A stretch of DNA of 63,924 bases from Paenibacillus chondroitinus NBRC 15376 (GTDB taxonomy: Bacteria > Bacillota > Bacilli > Paenibacillales > NBRC-103111). Where the stretch lies: assembly GCF_004000765.1 (NCBI RefSeq), contig NZ_BILW01000037.1, forward strand, positions 1 to 63,924, in the 5' to 3' direction. Below the pieces are notes generated by a model. That model worked only from the letters and a program-made list of their open reading frames with translations, was not told the origin of the DNA and searched no databases. Of this stretch, positions 1 through 7,141 are shown one piece after another. Positions within the stretch are counted from its first letter, which is position 1, and every line of letters starts with the position of its first letter. A program made the translations under genes and the position numbers.

Positions 1-220
1 GAAGTAATATACCATGTAAGAATTTCAAATGCAAGTGTTTTTTTTGAGCCATTCTTAAAGTTTTCAACATGTTATTTAATCAATTTGTCTGACTACTTCA
101 TGTCTATTCTTTAAGCGAAGCTAAATGAATTACTCACGTTATTCATCCGCGTTGAATGGCGGATTTGCAATATACCATGGATTTAAAACTATTACAACCT
201 TTTAATCTAAAAAACTTTTT

Positions 221-730
221 TCATACATCGAGCCCTAGTCTCCAATCATTACACTGCATGAAGTTCCCCGGAGGGTATTCAAACTCGCAGTCACTGATTA
301 GTTGAAAGCCAAGCTTCTCGCAAACTGCATTCGATGCCGGGTTATGAATAGATGGGAATGCGTGAATATGCTTATGTTTCTTCTCCATATTTGCGTTAGC
401 AATTGCTTCTAATACCGCTGCTGTCGCTATGCCTCTCCCTTGATAGGCAGGCAGGACGCTCCAACCAATCTCATAGAAACTCTCTTCTTTCCACTTGCTA
501 TCCCAGTAACCAATACTACCGACCGTCTCATTGTCTGGAAGCAGTATAATGCTATACATGCGACCTGATCCCTTGTCCCCGATCTCGAGATATCGTTGGT
601 GGCGCTTTAGCAACTGCTCCTCCGTTTCAGAGCCACCTAGGTGTTCCATCATCTCAGGGGCATTGATCTTACGAAGCAAATCAAGATTAGATTCCGACCA
701 AGATAATAATTTGACATGTGGTGTTTTCAT
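221..730 (-). CDS. GNAT family N-acetyltransferase
   Basis: Predicted acetyl-CoA-dependent N-acetyltransferase of the RimJ/RimL-like type, about 169 residues, cytoplasmic. The GNAT core is visible: a beta strand with EIGWSVLPAYQGRGIATAAV (the Q-G-R-G-I-A acetyl-CoA pyrophosphate loop) and, near the C-terminus, the NPASNAVCEKLGF motif typical of the RimJ group. The substrate cannot be told. An ATG also exists 24 bp upstream at 754, but it lies between the -35 and -10 of a consensus promoter, so the ATG at 730 is preferred. No Shine-Dalgarno precedes either start, which fits a leaderless message. It is the last gene on this strand before the left edge. Confidence 0.85.
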   Translation of the reverse strand: MKTPHVKLLSWSESNLDLLRKINAPEMMEHLGGSETEEQLLKRHQRYLEIGDKGSGRMYSIILLPDNETVGSIGYWDSKWKEESFYEIGWSVLPAYQGRGIATAAVLEAIANANMEKKHKHIHAFPSIHNPASNAVCEKLGFQLISDCEFEYPPGNFMQCNDWRLGLDV

Positions 731-737
731 AGATAAA

Positions 738-766
738 ATATTAACAGAACACATGTTCTATGTCAA
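738..766 (-). promoter_or_regulatory. sigma-A promoter with SOS-like box in the spacer
   Basis: On the minus strand TTGACA (766-761) and TAATAT (743-738) are separated by exactly 17 bp. The palindrome AGAACA-TG-TGTTCT fills the spacer (746-759) and contains the GAAC-N4-GTTC core of the Bacillus LexA box; only the two outermost bases depart from the published consensus. Seven bases separate the -10 from the ATG at 730, so transcription should begin at or next to the start codon. Confidence 0.6.
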
Positions 767-1542
767 ATATGTCTCGTTCCCACGATAACCGTAGCATCTA
801 ATTCTTCGAATCTGGACACGGTCGGAATCAAACCGTTCCGAACAAAAATCTCTACGGCTTGCAGCGCCTGCCGCTCGCTGACCTCAACCAACAGGTGTCC
901 GCCAGGCGCCAGCCAAAGCGGAGCTTCAAGTGCAACACGCCGCAGCACATCAAGTCCGTCCTCTCCCCCATCAAGCGCCAGGCGTGCCTCATGGATACGA
1001 GCTTCTGAGGGAAGCAGCTCAATTGCTTCGGTTGGTACGTAAGGTACGTTTGCCAGCAGAATATCAATACGGTTATGCAATGTCACGGGCAGGGGGGCAA
1101 AGATGTCACCTTCGAATACATGGCCTCCCACGGCTGTAATATTTCTGCGGGCGCACTGCACTGCTTTAGGATCGATATCCACGGCGTATAGCTCAGTGTC
1201 TTTCACCTCTGCAGCCAAAACCGCCCCCAATGCGCCGGTTCCACAGCATAGATCAAGGACGACGTCTCCTGATTGGGCAATTTCGGTGGCCCGCTGAACA
1301 AGAAACTCTGTACGTAGACGTGGAATGAAGACGCCAGGGTCCACCTCGATCCGAAGACCGCAGAACTCCATCCAACCAATTACGTGTTCTAGCGGATGAC
1401 CTAAAACACGTTGATCCGCCATTGCGGCTAACTCGATCGGCGACCTCGCTGCCGAAATGAGCATTTGAGCCTCATCTTCTGCGAAAACACAACCCGCAGC
1501 CCGAAGTCCAGCAACCAGACCATCATAAGTAATAATCTCCAT
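763..1542 (-). CDS. PrmC/HemK-like N5-glutamine methyltransferase family protein
   Basis: Class I SAM-dependent methyltransferase of the family annotated as putative protein N(5)-glutamine methyltransferase (PrmC-related). SAM motif I reads VLDLCCGTGALGAVLA and the catalytic loop reads NVPYVP, where true PrmC has NPPY; this N-x-P-Y variant marks the related subfamily rather than the release-factor enzyme itself. The target protein is unknown. The start chosen gives 259 residues, close to the family; an upstream ATG at 1578 with an AAAGGAT ribosome site would add 12 residues. Its stop codon overlaps the -35 of the acetyltransferase promoter downstream. Confidence 0.8.
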   Translation of the reverse strand: MEIITYDGLVAGLRAAGCVFAEDEAQMLISAARSPIELAAMADQRVLGHPLEHVIGWMEFCGLRIEVDPGVFIPRLRTEFLVQRATEIAQSGDVVLDLCCGTGALGAVLAAEVKDTELYAVDIDPKAVQCARRNITAVGGHVFEGDIFAPLPVTLHNRIDILLANVPYVPTEAIELLPSEARIHEARLALDGGEDGLDVLRRVALEAPLWLAPGGHLLVEVSERQALQAVEIFVRNGLIPTVSRFEELDATVIVGTRHI

Positions 1543-1674
1543 AAAAATCACCACGTTTCTCATTAGCAATAAACTCATTTTATCCTTTATGCCGTTTGCC
1601 GCACAGGTAGAAATCTTTTATAAAGAACTTTCCTTCCGCTCATTCCATTAATTCGTTCAAGCTTACTGGACAGC

Positions 1675-1704
1675 AAAAAAGGCCCCGTGCTAACAGGACC
1701 TTTT
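1675..1704 (-). terminator. Rho-independent terminator
   Basis: On the minus strand an AAGGTCC / GGGGCCTT stem is followed by a run of six T. It lies just downstream of the DUF1304 gene. Confidence 0.7.
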
Positions 1705-1716
1705 CAATGTATTGAC

Positions 1717-2079
1717 TCACAAGAGAACAAACAGCAACGCAATCACAGCCGGCAAACCTTGCACGAGTAAGATCGACCTTTTTGCGGTTGCCCCGCCGTA
1801 CAAGGCAGCAACAATCACACAACAAAGGAAAAAGAGTTGAATGGAGCGCCCGATCAATGGATCTGGATGAACAAGTCCCCAAATGAGCCCAGCCGCCAAA
1901 AATCCATTGTATAATCCTTGATTGGCAGCCAGCGATTTGGTGGCCACTGCCTGCTCTTTCGTCATGCCAAAAGCTTTCATCCCGCGAGGACTAGTCCATA
2001 AAAACATCTCCAGAACAAGAATATACACATGTTCTATTGCCACTATGCCCACGAAAATTGATGCAATTATCGCAATAAT
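1717..2079 (-). CDS. DUF1304 family small membrane protein, probable ATT start
   Basis: Small integral membrane protein of the DUF1304 family, about 120 residues with four predicted membrane segments; function unknown. Family signatures include AIEHVYILVLEMFLW near the N-terminus and AANQGLYNGFLAAGLIWG. The first ATG/GTG-type codon (GTG at 2052) would cut into the first helix and has no ribosome site. A perfect AGGAGG (2093-2088) lies 8 bp before an in-frame ATT at 2079, and an in-frame TAG at 2094-2092 prevents any longer form. Initiation at ATT (2079 or 2076) restores the usual family N-terminus. A terminator follows. Confidence 0.75.
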   Translation of the reverse strand: MIAIIASIFVGIVAIEHVYILVLEMFLWTSPRGMKAFGMTKEQAVATKSLAANQGLYNGFLAAGLIWGLVHPDPLIGRSIQLFFLCCVIVAALYGGATAKRSILLVQGLPAVIALLFVLL

Positions 2080-2156
2080 AAGCTTATCCTCCTAAAATTA
2101 TATTGGATGCACCCCAGTACGTTTATTATATTTTATTAACTTCAATTTCGATAGTA

Positions 2157-2188
2157 AAAAAGAAGCCTCCACGATGGAAGCTCCTATC
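2157..2188 (-). terminator. Rho-independent terminator
   Basis: On the minus strand AGCTTCC-atcgt-GGAGGCT is followed by CTTTTTT, immediately after the luciferase-like oxidoreductase gene. The stem has one mismatch. Confidence 0.55.
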
Positions 2189-2193
2189 ATCCT

Positions 2194-3276
2194 TTAGGCT
2201 TCGATGCTTGCGATCTGCTCCCGAACCCGCGGTGCGACTTCCGTTCCCAGAAGTTCAATGGCTTTCAAAACTTCCTCATGAGGCATTGTACCAACAGGTA
2301 AATGCAAGATAAATCGCGAGAAACCTAAATGTTTGCTCATATACACGATTTTATTGGCCACCGTTTCGGGATCGCCTACATATAGTGCACCTTCCAGGCT
2401 GCGAGAAGCATCGAACTGTGCAAGGCTGTATTGCCCCCATCCGCGTTCTCTACCAAATATATTCATGGAAGCCTGAGTAGGTGGAAAATACCTGTCGACG
2501 GCAAGCGAGGTGCTTTCGGCTACGAAACCGAGCGAGTGTACAGCCACAGGTAATTTTGACGCATCATGTCCTGCACGCGTAGCTGCTTCCTTATAGAGCT
2601 TCACGATGGGAGCAAATTGCACCGGGCTCCCGCCAATGATCGCCAAAACAAGCGGCACTCCCAATACGCCTGCGCGGATGGCCGATTCCGGGTTCCCCCC
2701 GCTGCCAATCCATACGGGGAGAGGGCTCTGAACAGGACGCGGATAAACACCTAAATTCGTAAAGGCGGGGCGATGCCCTCCTTTCCAGGATACTTTTTCC
2801 GAGTCCCTCAGTTTCAGTAAAAGCTCCAATTTCTGCTCGAATAGCTCTTCATAGTCGTTCAGATCGTAACCAAACAAAGGAAACGCATCGACCATAGAGC
2901 CTCGACCCACAATGATTTCTGCACGTCCATTGGAAATGCCATCGAGCGTTGCAAACTCCTGAAATACACGGACTGGATCGGCAGCTGAGAGCACGGTAAC
3001 CGAACTGGTTAAACGTATATTTTTGGTCACAGCCGCCCCGGCTGCCAAGACTACAACACTAGCGGAATCCCCAAATTCCTTACGGTGGTGCTCGCCGACT
3101 CCGAATATATCGAGCCCAACCTGATCGGCAAGCGCGATTTCTTCGACAACCTCACGCAATCTCTCCGCATGACTTATCGTTTGGCCGGTATGAACATCCG
3201 GCGTTGTTTCCACAAATGTATCTACACCTATTTCCACGTTTAAAGTCCCCCCATAATGATCTATCTTCTTACCCAT
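2194..3276 (-). CDS. LLM class flavin-dependent oxidoreductase
   Basis: Luciferase-like monooxygenase, 360 residues, a TIM-barrel enzyme that uses reduced flavin (FMN or F420 type). Conserved parts seen: FGVGEHHRKEFG early, LTSSVTVLSAADPVRVFQEFATLD in the middle, and the GRAEIIVGRGS segment typical of the bacterial LLM subfamily. The substrate is unknown. ATG at 3276 overlaps an AT-rich repeat, and the TTAGGA that would serve as ribosome site is part of a palindromic operator. The gene is monocistronic with its own terminator. Confidence 0.85.
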   Translation of the reverse strand: MGKKIDHYGGTLNVEIGVDTFVETTPDVHTGQTISHAERLREVVEEIALADQVGLDIFGVGEHHRKEFGDSASVVVLAAGAAVTKNIRLTSSVTVLSAADPVRVFQEFATLDGISNGRAEIIVGRGSMVDAFPLFGYDLNDYEELFEQKLELLLKLRDSEKVSWKGGHRPAFTNLGVYPRPVQSPLPVWIGSGGNPESAIRAGVLGVPLVLAIIGGSPVQFAPIVKLYKEAATRAGHDASKLPVAVHSLGFVAESTSLAVDRYFPPTQASMNIFGRERGWGQYSLAQFDASRSLEGALYVGDPETVANKIVYMSKHLGFSRFILHLPVGTMPHEEVLKAIELLGTEVAPRVREQIASIEA

Positions 3277-3317
3277 AATATTATTTATCCTAACATTAGG
3301 AATTATAATATTATTTA
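3275..3317 (-). promoter_or_regulatory. Operator-like palindrome between two 13-bp direct repeats
   Basis: Two perfect copies of ATAATATTATTTA (3275-3287 and 3305-3317, 30 bp apart) flank the perfect palindrome TCCTAA-CA-TTAGGA (3288-3301). On the minus strand a TATAAT -10 (3307-3302) lies directly upstream of the palindrome, and the palindrome covers the probable transcription start and ribosome site of the oxidoreductase gene. This arrangement suits repression by an unlinked regulator. Confidence 0.5.
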
Positions 3318-3410
3318 ATCGAAATCGTCAACCATATGTAAGAATTTGGGGCGGCAATATCCGCTAATTCCACTAGGCATTATCAGCTCAACTAACAAAA
3401 CTACGCCGAA

Positions 3411-3439
3411 TTGACAGCGTTTACTTTCAGTGGTATGGT
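3411..3439 (+). promoter_or_regulatory. Sigma-A-type promoter of the Cse60-like gene
   Basis: TTGACA (3411-3416) and TATGGT (3434-3439) with a 17-bp spacer, about 100 bp upstream of the Cse60-like start. Confidence 0.5.
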
Positions 3440-3445
3440 CAGAGG

Positions 3446-3491
3446 AATACGCAAGGCATTCCACGTCTAAATCGGAATGTCTTGTTGTATT
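3446..3491 (+). other. Leader hairpin upstream of the Cse60-like gene
   Basis: A long imperfect inverted repeat: arm 3446-3462 pairs with 3474-3491 (core GGCATTCC / GGAATGTC, extended by CAAG/CTTG and AATAC/GTATT). It starts just after the predicted transcription start and is followed by a short T-rich stretch, so it may be an attenuator or a stability element. Confidence 0.4.
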
Positions 3492-3539
3492 TCGTCCTTT
3501 TTACATTTCATGTATTTATTACGAAAGGAGGTTTTGAAA

Positions 3540-3728
3540 GTGATTCAAGTGAAAGAATTTTTGGACACGGATTCATCCTACGCAGAGTCGAGAGCTAACC
3601 AATTTCTGACTGAGCTATCGGATGATCAGGTGATTAACGTATGCTACGGCTCTATCTTTAAGACAGGGAAACATGATGCTGGACTCCAACGAAGTTCCAT
3701 TCTGATTGTTTATAGGACAAAAGAATAA
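3540..3728 (+). CDS. Cse60-like sporulation protein
   Basis: Predicted 62-residue cytoplasmic protein resembling the Cse60 family, small sporulation proteins first known from Bacillus subtilis. Shared features: MIQVKEF at the N-terminus, an acidic helix ending QFLTEL, then VINVCYG and a final SILIVYR strand. The GTG start at 3540 is fixed by AAGGAGG (3525-3531) at 8 bp; the longer reading frame upstream has no ribosome site and runs through the leader hairpin. The molecular role is not established. Promoter and leader hairpin lie upstream; a tiny membrane ORF follows 45 bp downstream. Confidence 0.65.
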   Translation: MIQVKEFLDTDSSYAESRANQFLTELSDDQVINVCYGSIFKTGKHDAGLQRSSILIVYRTKE

Positions 3729-3773
3729 ATGCCGATTTTCCTGCGTTTTATCAACTATTAAAGAGGTACGGAT

Positions 3774-3872
3774 ATGAAATCAAGGGTTGAAACTTTCCTT
3801 AAGTTAATCTCATTGGTCTCAACACTTTTTCTCGCAGGAGTATTGGTATATGTCATCTTACGCAATATCTGA
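3774..3872 (+). CDS. Possible 32-residue single-span membrane peptide
   Basis: A short frame with ATG at 3774 preceded by AAAGAGGT. It encodes a basic start, MKSRVETFLK, followed by one hydrophobic segment (LISLVSTLFLAGVLVYVIL) and RNI. That is the form of a small single-span membrane protein, and it could be cotranscribed with the Cse60-like gene 45 bp upstream. I do not recognise the sequence. No homology can be checked here, so it may be spurious. Confidence 0.35.
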   Translation: MKSRVETFLKLISLVSTLFLAGVLVYVILRNI

Positions 3873-4007
3873 ATTCCCGGTAAAGGATGCCACGAAAAGG
3901 TTTTAAGAGCATAGGCTTTACTTTTTAAAAGCAGGGAGGTTCGCAATATGAACATGTATTGGCATTGTCGTCTGATCATTTCCGGAGGAATTTACGATGA
4001 ACCATAG

Positions 4008-4409
4008 AGGAATGTGTGAAATTTAATGGCTCAAGTCCTGGTATAACCGCGATGGGGGACTGTAGGAGGCTGTTGGGAGTTGGCTTTAGAGAGGGCTAAA
4101 TTGGTGAGCGGCTATTAGCGGGATTCAGGGATGTCATCTCACCACTTTCTGAGCTTTTCTGTGTGCTAACGGACTGGGATGACGCTATTGGTTGCTTTTG
4201 GAATAGAATTGGAATCTAACGGACTCACATGCCGCTATTCGCCAAGAAATGTCCCTAAAACAACTGCAAACCAGTAGATAACGGCTCCTCGGTCCGTTAA
4301 TTTCTCCAATCTAACCAAAAAGACAAAATAACGGCTGCTGAGTCCGTAAAATAGTGTCACCACCTTGGGGCAATCCGTTTAGCAAATAACTTCGCTAAAT
4401 GAATTGCCC
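4008..4409. other. Noncoding region
   Basis: No plausible gene. It holds the four-copy 24-bp repeat described separately. Just before it, at 3948-4007, a 19-codon frame has a GGGAGG ribosome site, and a 9-codon frame starts at 3997 after GGAGGA; both are noted only as possible leader peptides. Confidence 0.5.
4166..4350. repeat. Four copies of a 24-bp semi-palindromic repeat
   Basis: Two direct copies (4166-4189, 4216-4239) share CTAACGGACT-N5-(A/C)CGCTATT with one variable base before it. Two inverted copies follow (4277-4300, 4327-4350), read as ATAACGGCT-N5-GTCCGT. All copies are 24 bp, the layout is forward-forward-reverse-reverse, and each copy is itself roughly palindromic (TAACGGAC against GCCGTTA). 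The repeat is of unknown function, with no terminal ORF. Confidence 0.6.
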
Positions 4410-5603
4410 TTATTTTAAAATACGGTTTACTTGCTCTGTACTCAACATCATCAAAACAATAAAAGCCAGCACAATAAAAGGGAACAAATTGATGGTCATC
4501 TGTGAAGCGAGCAAGCCAAAGAGCGGTGGTAAAAACGTGGATCCCGTATACGCGACTGCCATCTGAAATCCCATTAGCTTGGCGGAGTTTTCGCGACCAA
4601 AGCGTGCAGGCGTTTCATGCAGCAGGCCAGGATAGATGGGAGCAAGCCCGATGCCAATCAGAATGAGTCCAACCAAGAAAATTTGAGGCAGCGGAAGCAA
4701 CAGCATTAACCCACCCGCAATGGCCATGCTCTGACCGCACCGGATCAACACACGATTGTGGACTTTCATTGTAATAAACCCTGTAATCAGTCTTCCAATC
4801 GTTATTCCGCCATAGTATAAAGAGATCCATCCGGCAGCTGTCTCGGCTGTCATATTTCTTGCGCCAACCAAATAGCTGGCTCCCCATAATCCTGCCGTCG
4901 ATTCAACACCGCAATAGAACAAAAAGGCGATAAGTGTCTGTTTAACACCTTTAATCTGAAGCACGCTAGCTTTGGAACTAGCCGCCAGTTGTATCTGCTC
5001 TCCGACCTGCTCTTGTAGAATCTCACTGTTAAGACCCTCAGCCTCCCTGCTAACCGCAACACGTTTCCATAAAGGGAGCGTAACAAGCAATACAATAGCG
5101 AGTGCGAACTGTATCATGGATACCGTTGTATAACCATCTCTCCAGGAGTTGTGCTCAGCAATATAAAAGGACATGATAATAGGCCCAAGAGTTGCCCCTA
5201 CACCCCAAAAACAGTGCAGCCAGTTCATGTGATGGGCTTTATAATTTTCAGCTACATAATGATTTAGCGCCGCGTCAATCGCACCTCCGCCCAGACCAAG
5301 AGGAATGGCTAAAAAGATAAGCCAGATCATCGAAGGCGCCATCGAGAACCCAAGCAGCGCTCCTGCAGTAAGGCAGCAACTGATCAGGGTAATTTTGCCC
5401 GTCCCCACTCGCTGAACCAAACGCCCGCTTGCCAGACTGGATACGATGGTTCCTCCTGCCACAATCATCGACAAGATTCCCGCGAAGCCAAATGAAGCGC
5501 CGATATCGGGTCGTATCACAGGCCACGCCGATCCCAGCAAGGAGTCTGGAATTCCCAGGCTAATAAATGCCAAATAAATAACAACTAAGAACATGGTTGC
5601 CAT
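4410..5603 (-). CDS. MFS transporter
   Basis: Major facilitator of 397 residues with about 12 membrane spans. The N-terminus has the IPDSLLGSAWPVI motif found in a bacterial MFS subfamily of uncharacterised carriers, followed by the cytoplasmic loop SGRLVQRVGTGK (motif A position) and GLGGGAIDAALNHYVAENY. The substrate cannot be deduced, although the gene stands next to a nucleobase permease and amidohydrolases. The start is ATG at 5603 with AAGGAG upstream. A perfect inverted repeat upstream may be its operator; it does not carry the TCTTTAC element of the neighbouring island. Confidence 0.85.
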   Translation of the reverse strand: MATMFLVVIYLAFISLGIPDSLLGSAWPVIRPDIGASFGFAGILSMIVAGGTIVSSLASGRLVQRVGTGKITLISCCLTAGALLGFSMAPSMIWLIFLAIPLGLGGGAIDAALNHYVAENYKAHHMNWLHCFWGVGATLGPIIMSFYIAEHNSWRDGYTTVSMIQFALAIVLLVTLPLWKRVAVSREAEGLNSEILQEQVGEQIQLAASSKASVLQIKGVKQTLIAFLFYCGVESTAGLWGASYLVGARNMTAETAAGWISLYYGGITIGRLITGFITMKVHNRVLIRCGQSMAIAGGLMLLLPLPQIFLVGLILIGIGLAPIYPGLLHETPARFGRENSAKLMGFQMAVAYTGSTFLPPLFGLLASQMTINLFPFIVLAFIVLMMLSTEQVNRILK

Positions 5604-5668
5604 CGTACCACCCCTTCTCCTTCAATTATAAGCATCGCCTGTATCGCGGATATCACTACAGCGCCAAC

Positions 5669-5692
5669 ACTTATTAAATCATTTTAATAAGT
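5669..5692 (-). promoter_or_regulatory. Perfect 10-bp-arm inverted repeat, candidate operator
   Basis: ACTTATTAAA-TCAT-TTTAATAAGT, 65 bp upstream of the MFS start codon. A TATAAT-like sequence (minus strand, 5630-5625) lies between it and the gene. Confidence 0.45.
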
Positions 5693-5773
5693 CTAGATCA
5701 TCTTAGCAGAAGTTGTATGTAAGGGCAATACAAGATTTAGTTGTTCTCGGTGGCACTGACCGTTGCCTACGCA

Positions 5774-5822
5774 AAAAATTGCCGCTTCTCCAGCTCTGAG
5801 GCCAGATAGCGACAATTTTTAT
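5774..5822 (-). terminator. Rho-independent terminator of the binding protein-permease operon
   Basis: On the minus strand AAATTGTCGCT pairs with AGCGGCAATTT around a loop of about 20 bases and is followed by T residues, 10 bp after the NCS2 permease stop. Confidence 0.65.
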
Positions 5823-5832
5823 AGATATATGC

Positions 5833-7131
5833 TTATGCTTTATCGGCTTTCCATAGTTGTTCAAGCAAAATCACAATCATCGTGCCTACAAGCAGTCCAT
5901 TGCTAAATACATATTGCAAGATCGATGGAAGTCCTTGGAATGCTGTTGGCGGCAGAAACATAAGCCCAATGCTAATCAATAGCGTGATGCCTAGAATCGT
6001 CAGTCGGCGTTGATCCAGCGTTTCCCTTAGAATAGACTGGAATGCGATCCCGATCATTTGAACAAAAGATGCCAGTAATGCCGCCGTAGCGATCGGTCCT
6101 GGGAGCAGCGCCAAGAAATTCACGATAACCGGAACCAGCGAAATCCCCGACAAGGCCAAACAAGCCACAAGAAACGGGCGAACGCGGGTCTGTTCGGTTA
6201 GTCGAATAAAGCCCGCGGATACCGGTAAGGGAACGACGCCAATTGTCGAGAATACAGCACACAAGAAGTGAGAAATTCCGCCGGCTATTCCGCCGCGATT
6301 CAAGGTTTCTTTTAATTTCCCCGGAGCTTCCGGTACGACTTGGCTGACAGCGGAAACCGCAGCGATCGTATTGGACACTAAAATAAACGTAAACAGAATG
6401 GCCGTGATCACGATTCCGGCATTAAAATGCGGATTTCCCCATGCGAACAACTCCGGCAGCTTAACCCAAGATTCGTTCGTACTAACGGAAGCCGAACTTT
6501 TGCCGAGCAGCGTATATAGCAGCCACCCGGATAAGATTCCGATCAGCACGGCATAGTTTTTGATCCAACCTTTTCCTTTGACCGAAAGAAGGATGACGAG
6601 AATAAACACGCCAAACGATATAGCTGCAGTTCCATAATCAGGCAAGGATGATTCTCCTTGTAGCGCGATCATTCCTTTCATAAAAACACCGCTAAGCTGA
6701 AGCGCCAAGATCAAAAGAAAAGAACCGGTAACCAGAGGGGTGAACAGGAACAGCAATCGGTGGAAATATCCGCTCAAGCCAAGGATAAGGAGGAGTAGAC
6801 CCGCAATAAGAAATCCCCCCTCCAAAATTTGCAGCGTTTCCTTCAAGCTTTGCCCCTGTCTGACTGCTACGTCTGCTAATATCACAAACACACTGACCCA
6901 TGAACCTGCGGGACCGTCTGCGATCGGATACCGATGCCCTAACCATCCTTGGATGAAGGAACTCAAGCCAACGACCAAAAATGTTCTCTGCATCAACGCC
7001 GAAACTTCCTCTATCGATAAGTGAAAAATGCCACCGATGACGATAGGCAGTGCGACAGAATTGGCCAGCAGGAAAATAAACCATTGAAATGTGCTTAAGC
7101 TGCCGTAGAACCGGCGATTTTGTGTTTCCAT
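5833..7131 (-). CDS. NCS2 family nucleobase (uracil/xanthine) permease
   Basis: Nucleobase:cation symporter-2 family (xanthine/uracil permease fold), 432 residues, about 14 membrane segments, inner membrane. The sequence shows GHRYPIADGPAGSWVSVFVIL near the N-terminus and VPLPVSAGFIRLTEQTRVRPF in the region of the NCS2 signature; it is closer to the YbbY-like uncharacterised branch than to PyrP or PbuG. It starts 10 bp after the binding protein gene with GGGAGG before ATG, so it is the second gene of that operon. This pairing with an ABC binding protein suggests a heterocyclic base or related substrate for the whole island. Confidence 0.85.
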   Translation of the reverse strand: METQNRRFYGSLSTFQWFIFLLANSVALPIVIGGIFHLSIEEVSALMQRTFLVVGLSSFIQGWLGHRYPIADGPAGSWVSVFVILADVAVRQGQSLKETLQILEGGFLIAGLLLLILGLSGYFHRLLFLFTPLVTGSFLLILALQLSGVFMKGMIALQGESSLPDYGTAAISFGVFILVILLSVKGKGWIKNYAVLIGILSGWLLYTLLGKSSASVSTNESWVKLPELFAWGNPHFNAGIVITAILFTFILVSNTIAAVSAVSQVVPEAPGKLKETLNRGGIAGGISHFLCAVFSTIGVVPLPVSAGFIRLTEQTRVRPFLVACLALSGISLVPVIVNFLALLPGPIATAALLASFVQMIGIAFQSILRETLDQRRLTILGITLLISIGLMFLPPTAFQGLPSILQYVFSNGLLVGTMIVILLEQLWKADKA

Positions 7132-7141
7132 TGTACCTCCC

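Noticed and set aside
1..220. Possible partial gene at the left edge
   Set aside because: All frames are interrupted by stops, and no motif or ribosome site is seen.
1640..1882. An 80-codon minus-strand frame overlapping the DUF1304 gene
   Set aside because: Out-of-frame shadow of a recognisable membrane protein family, and it crosses a terminator.
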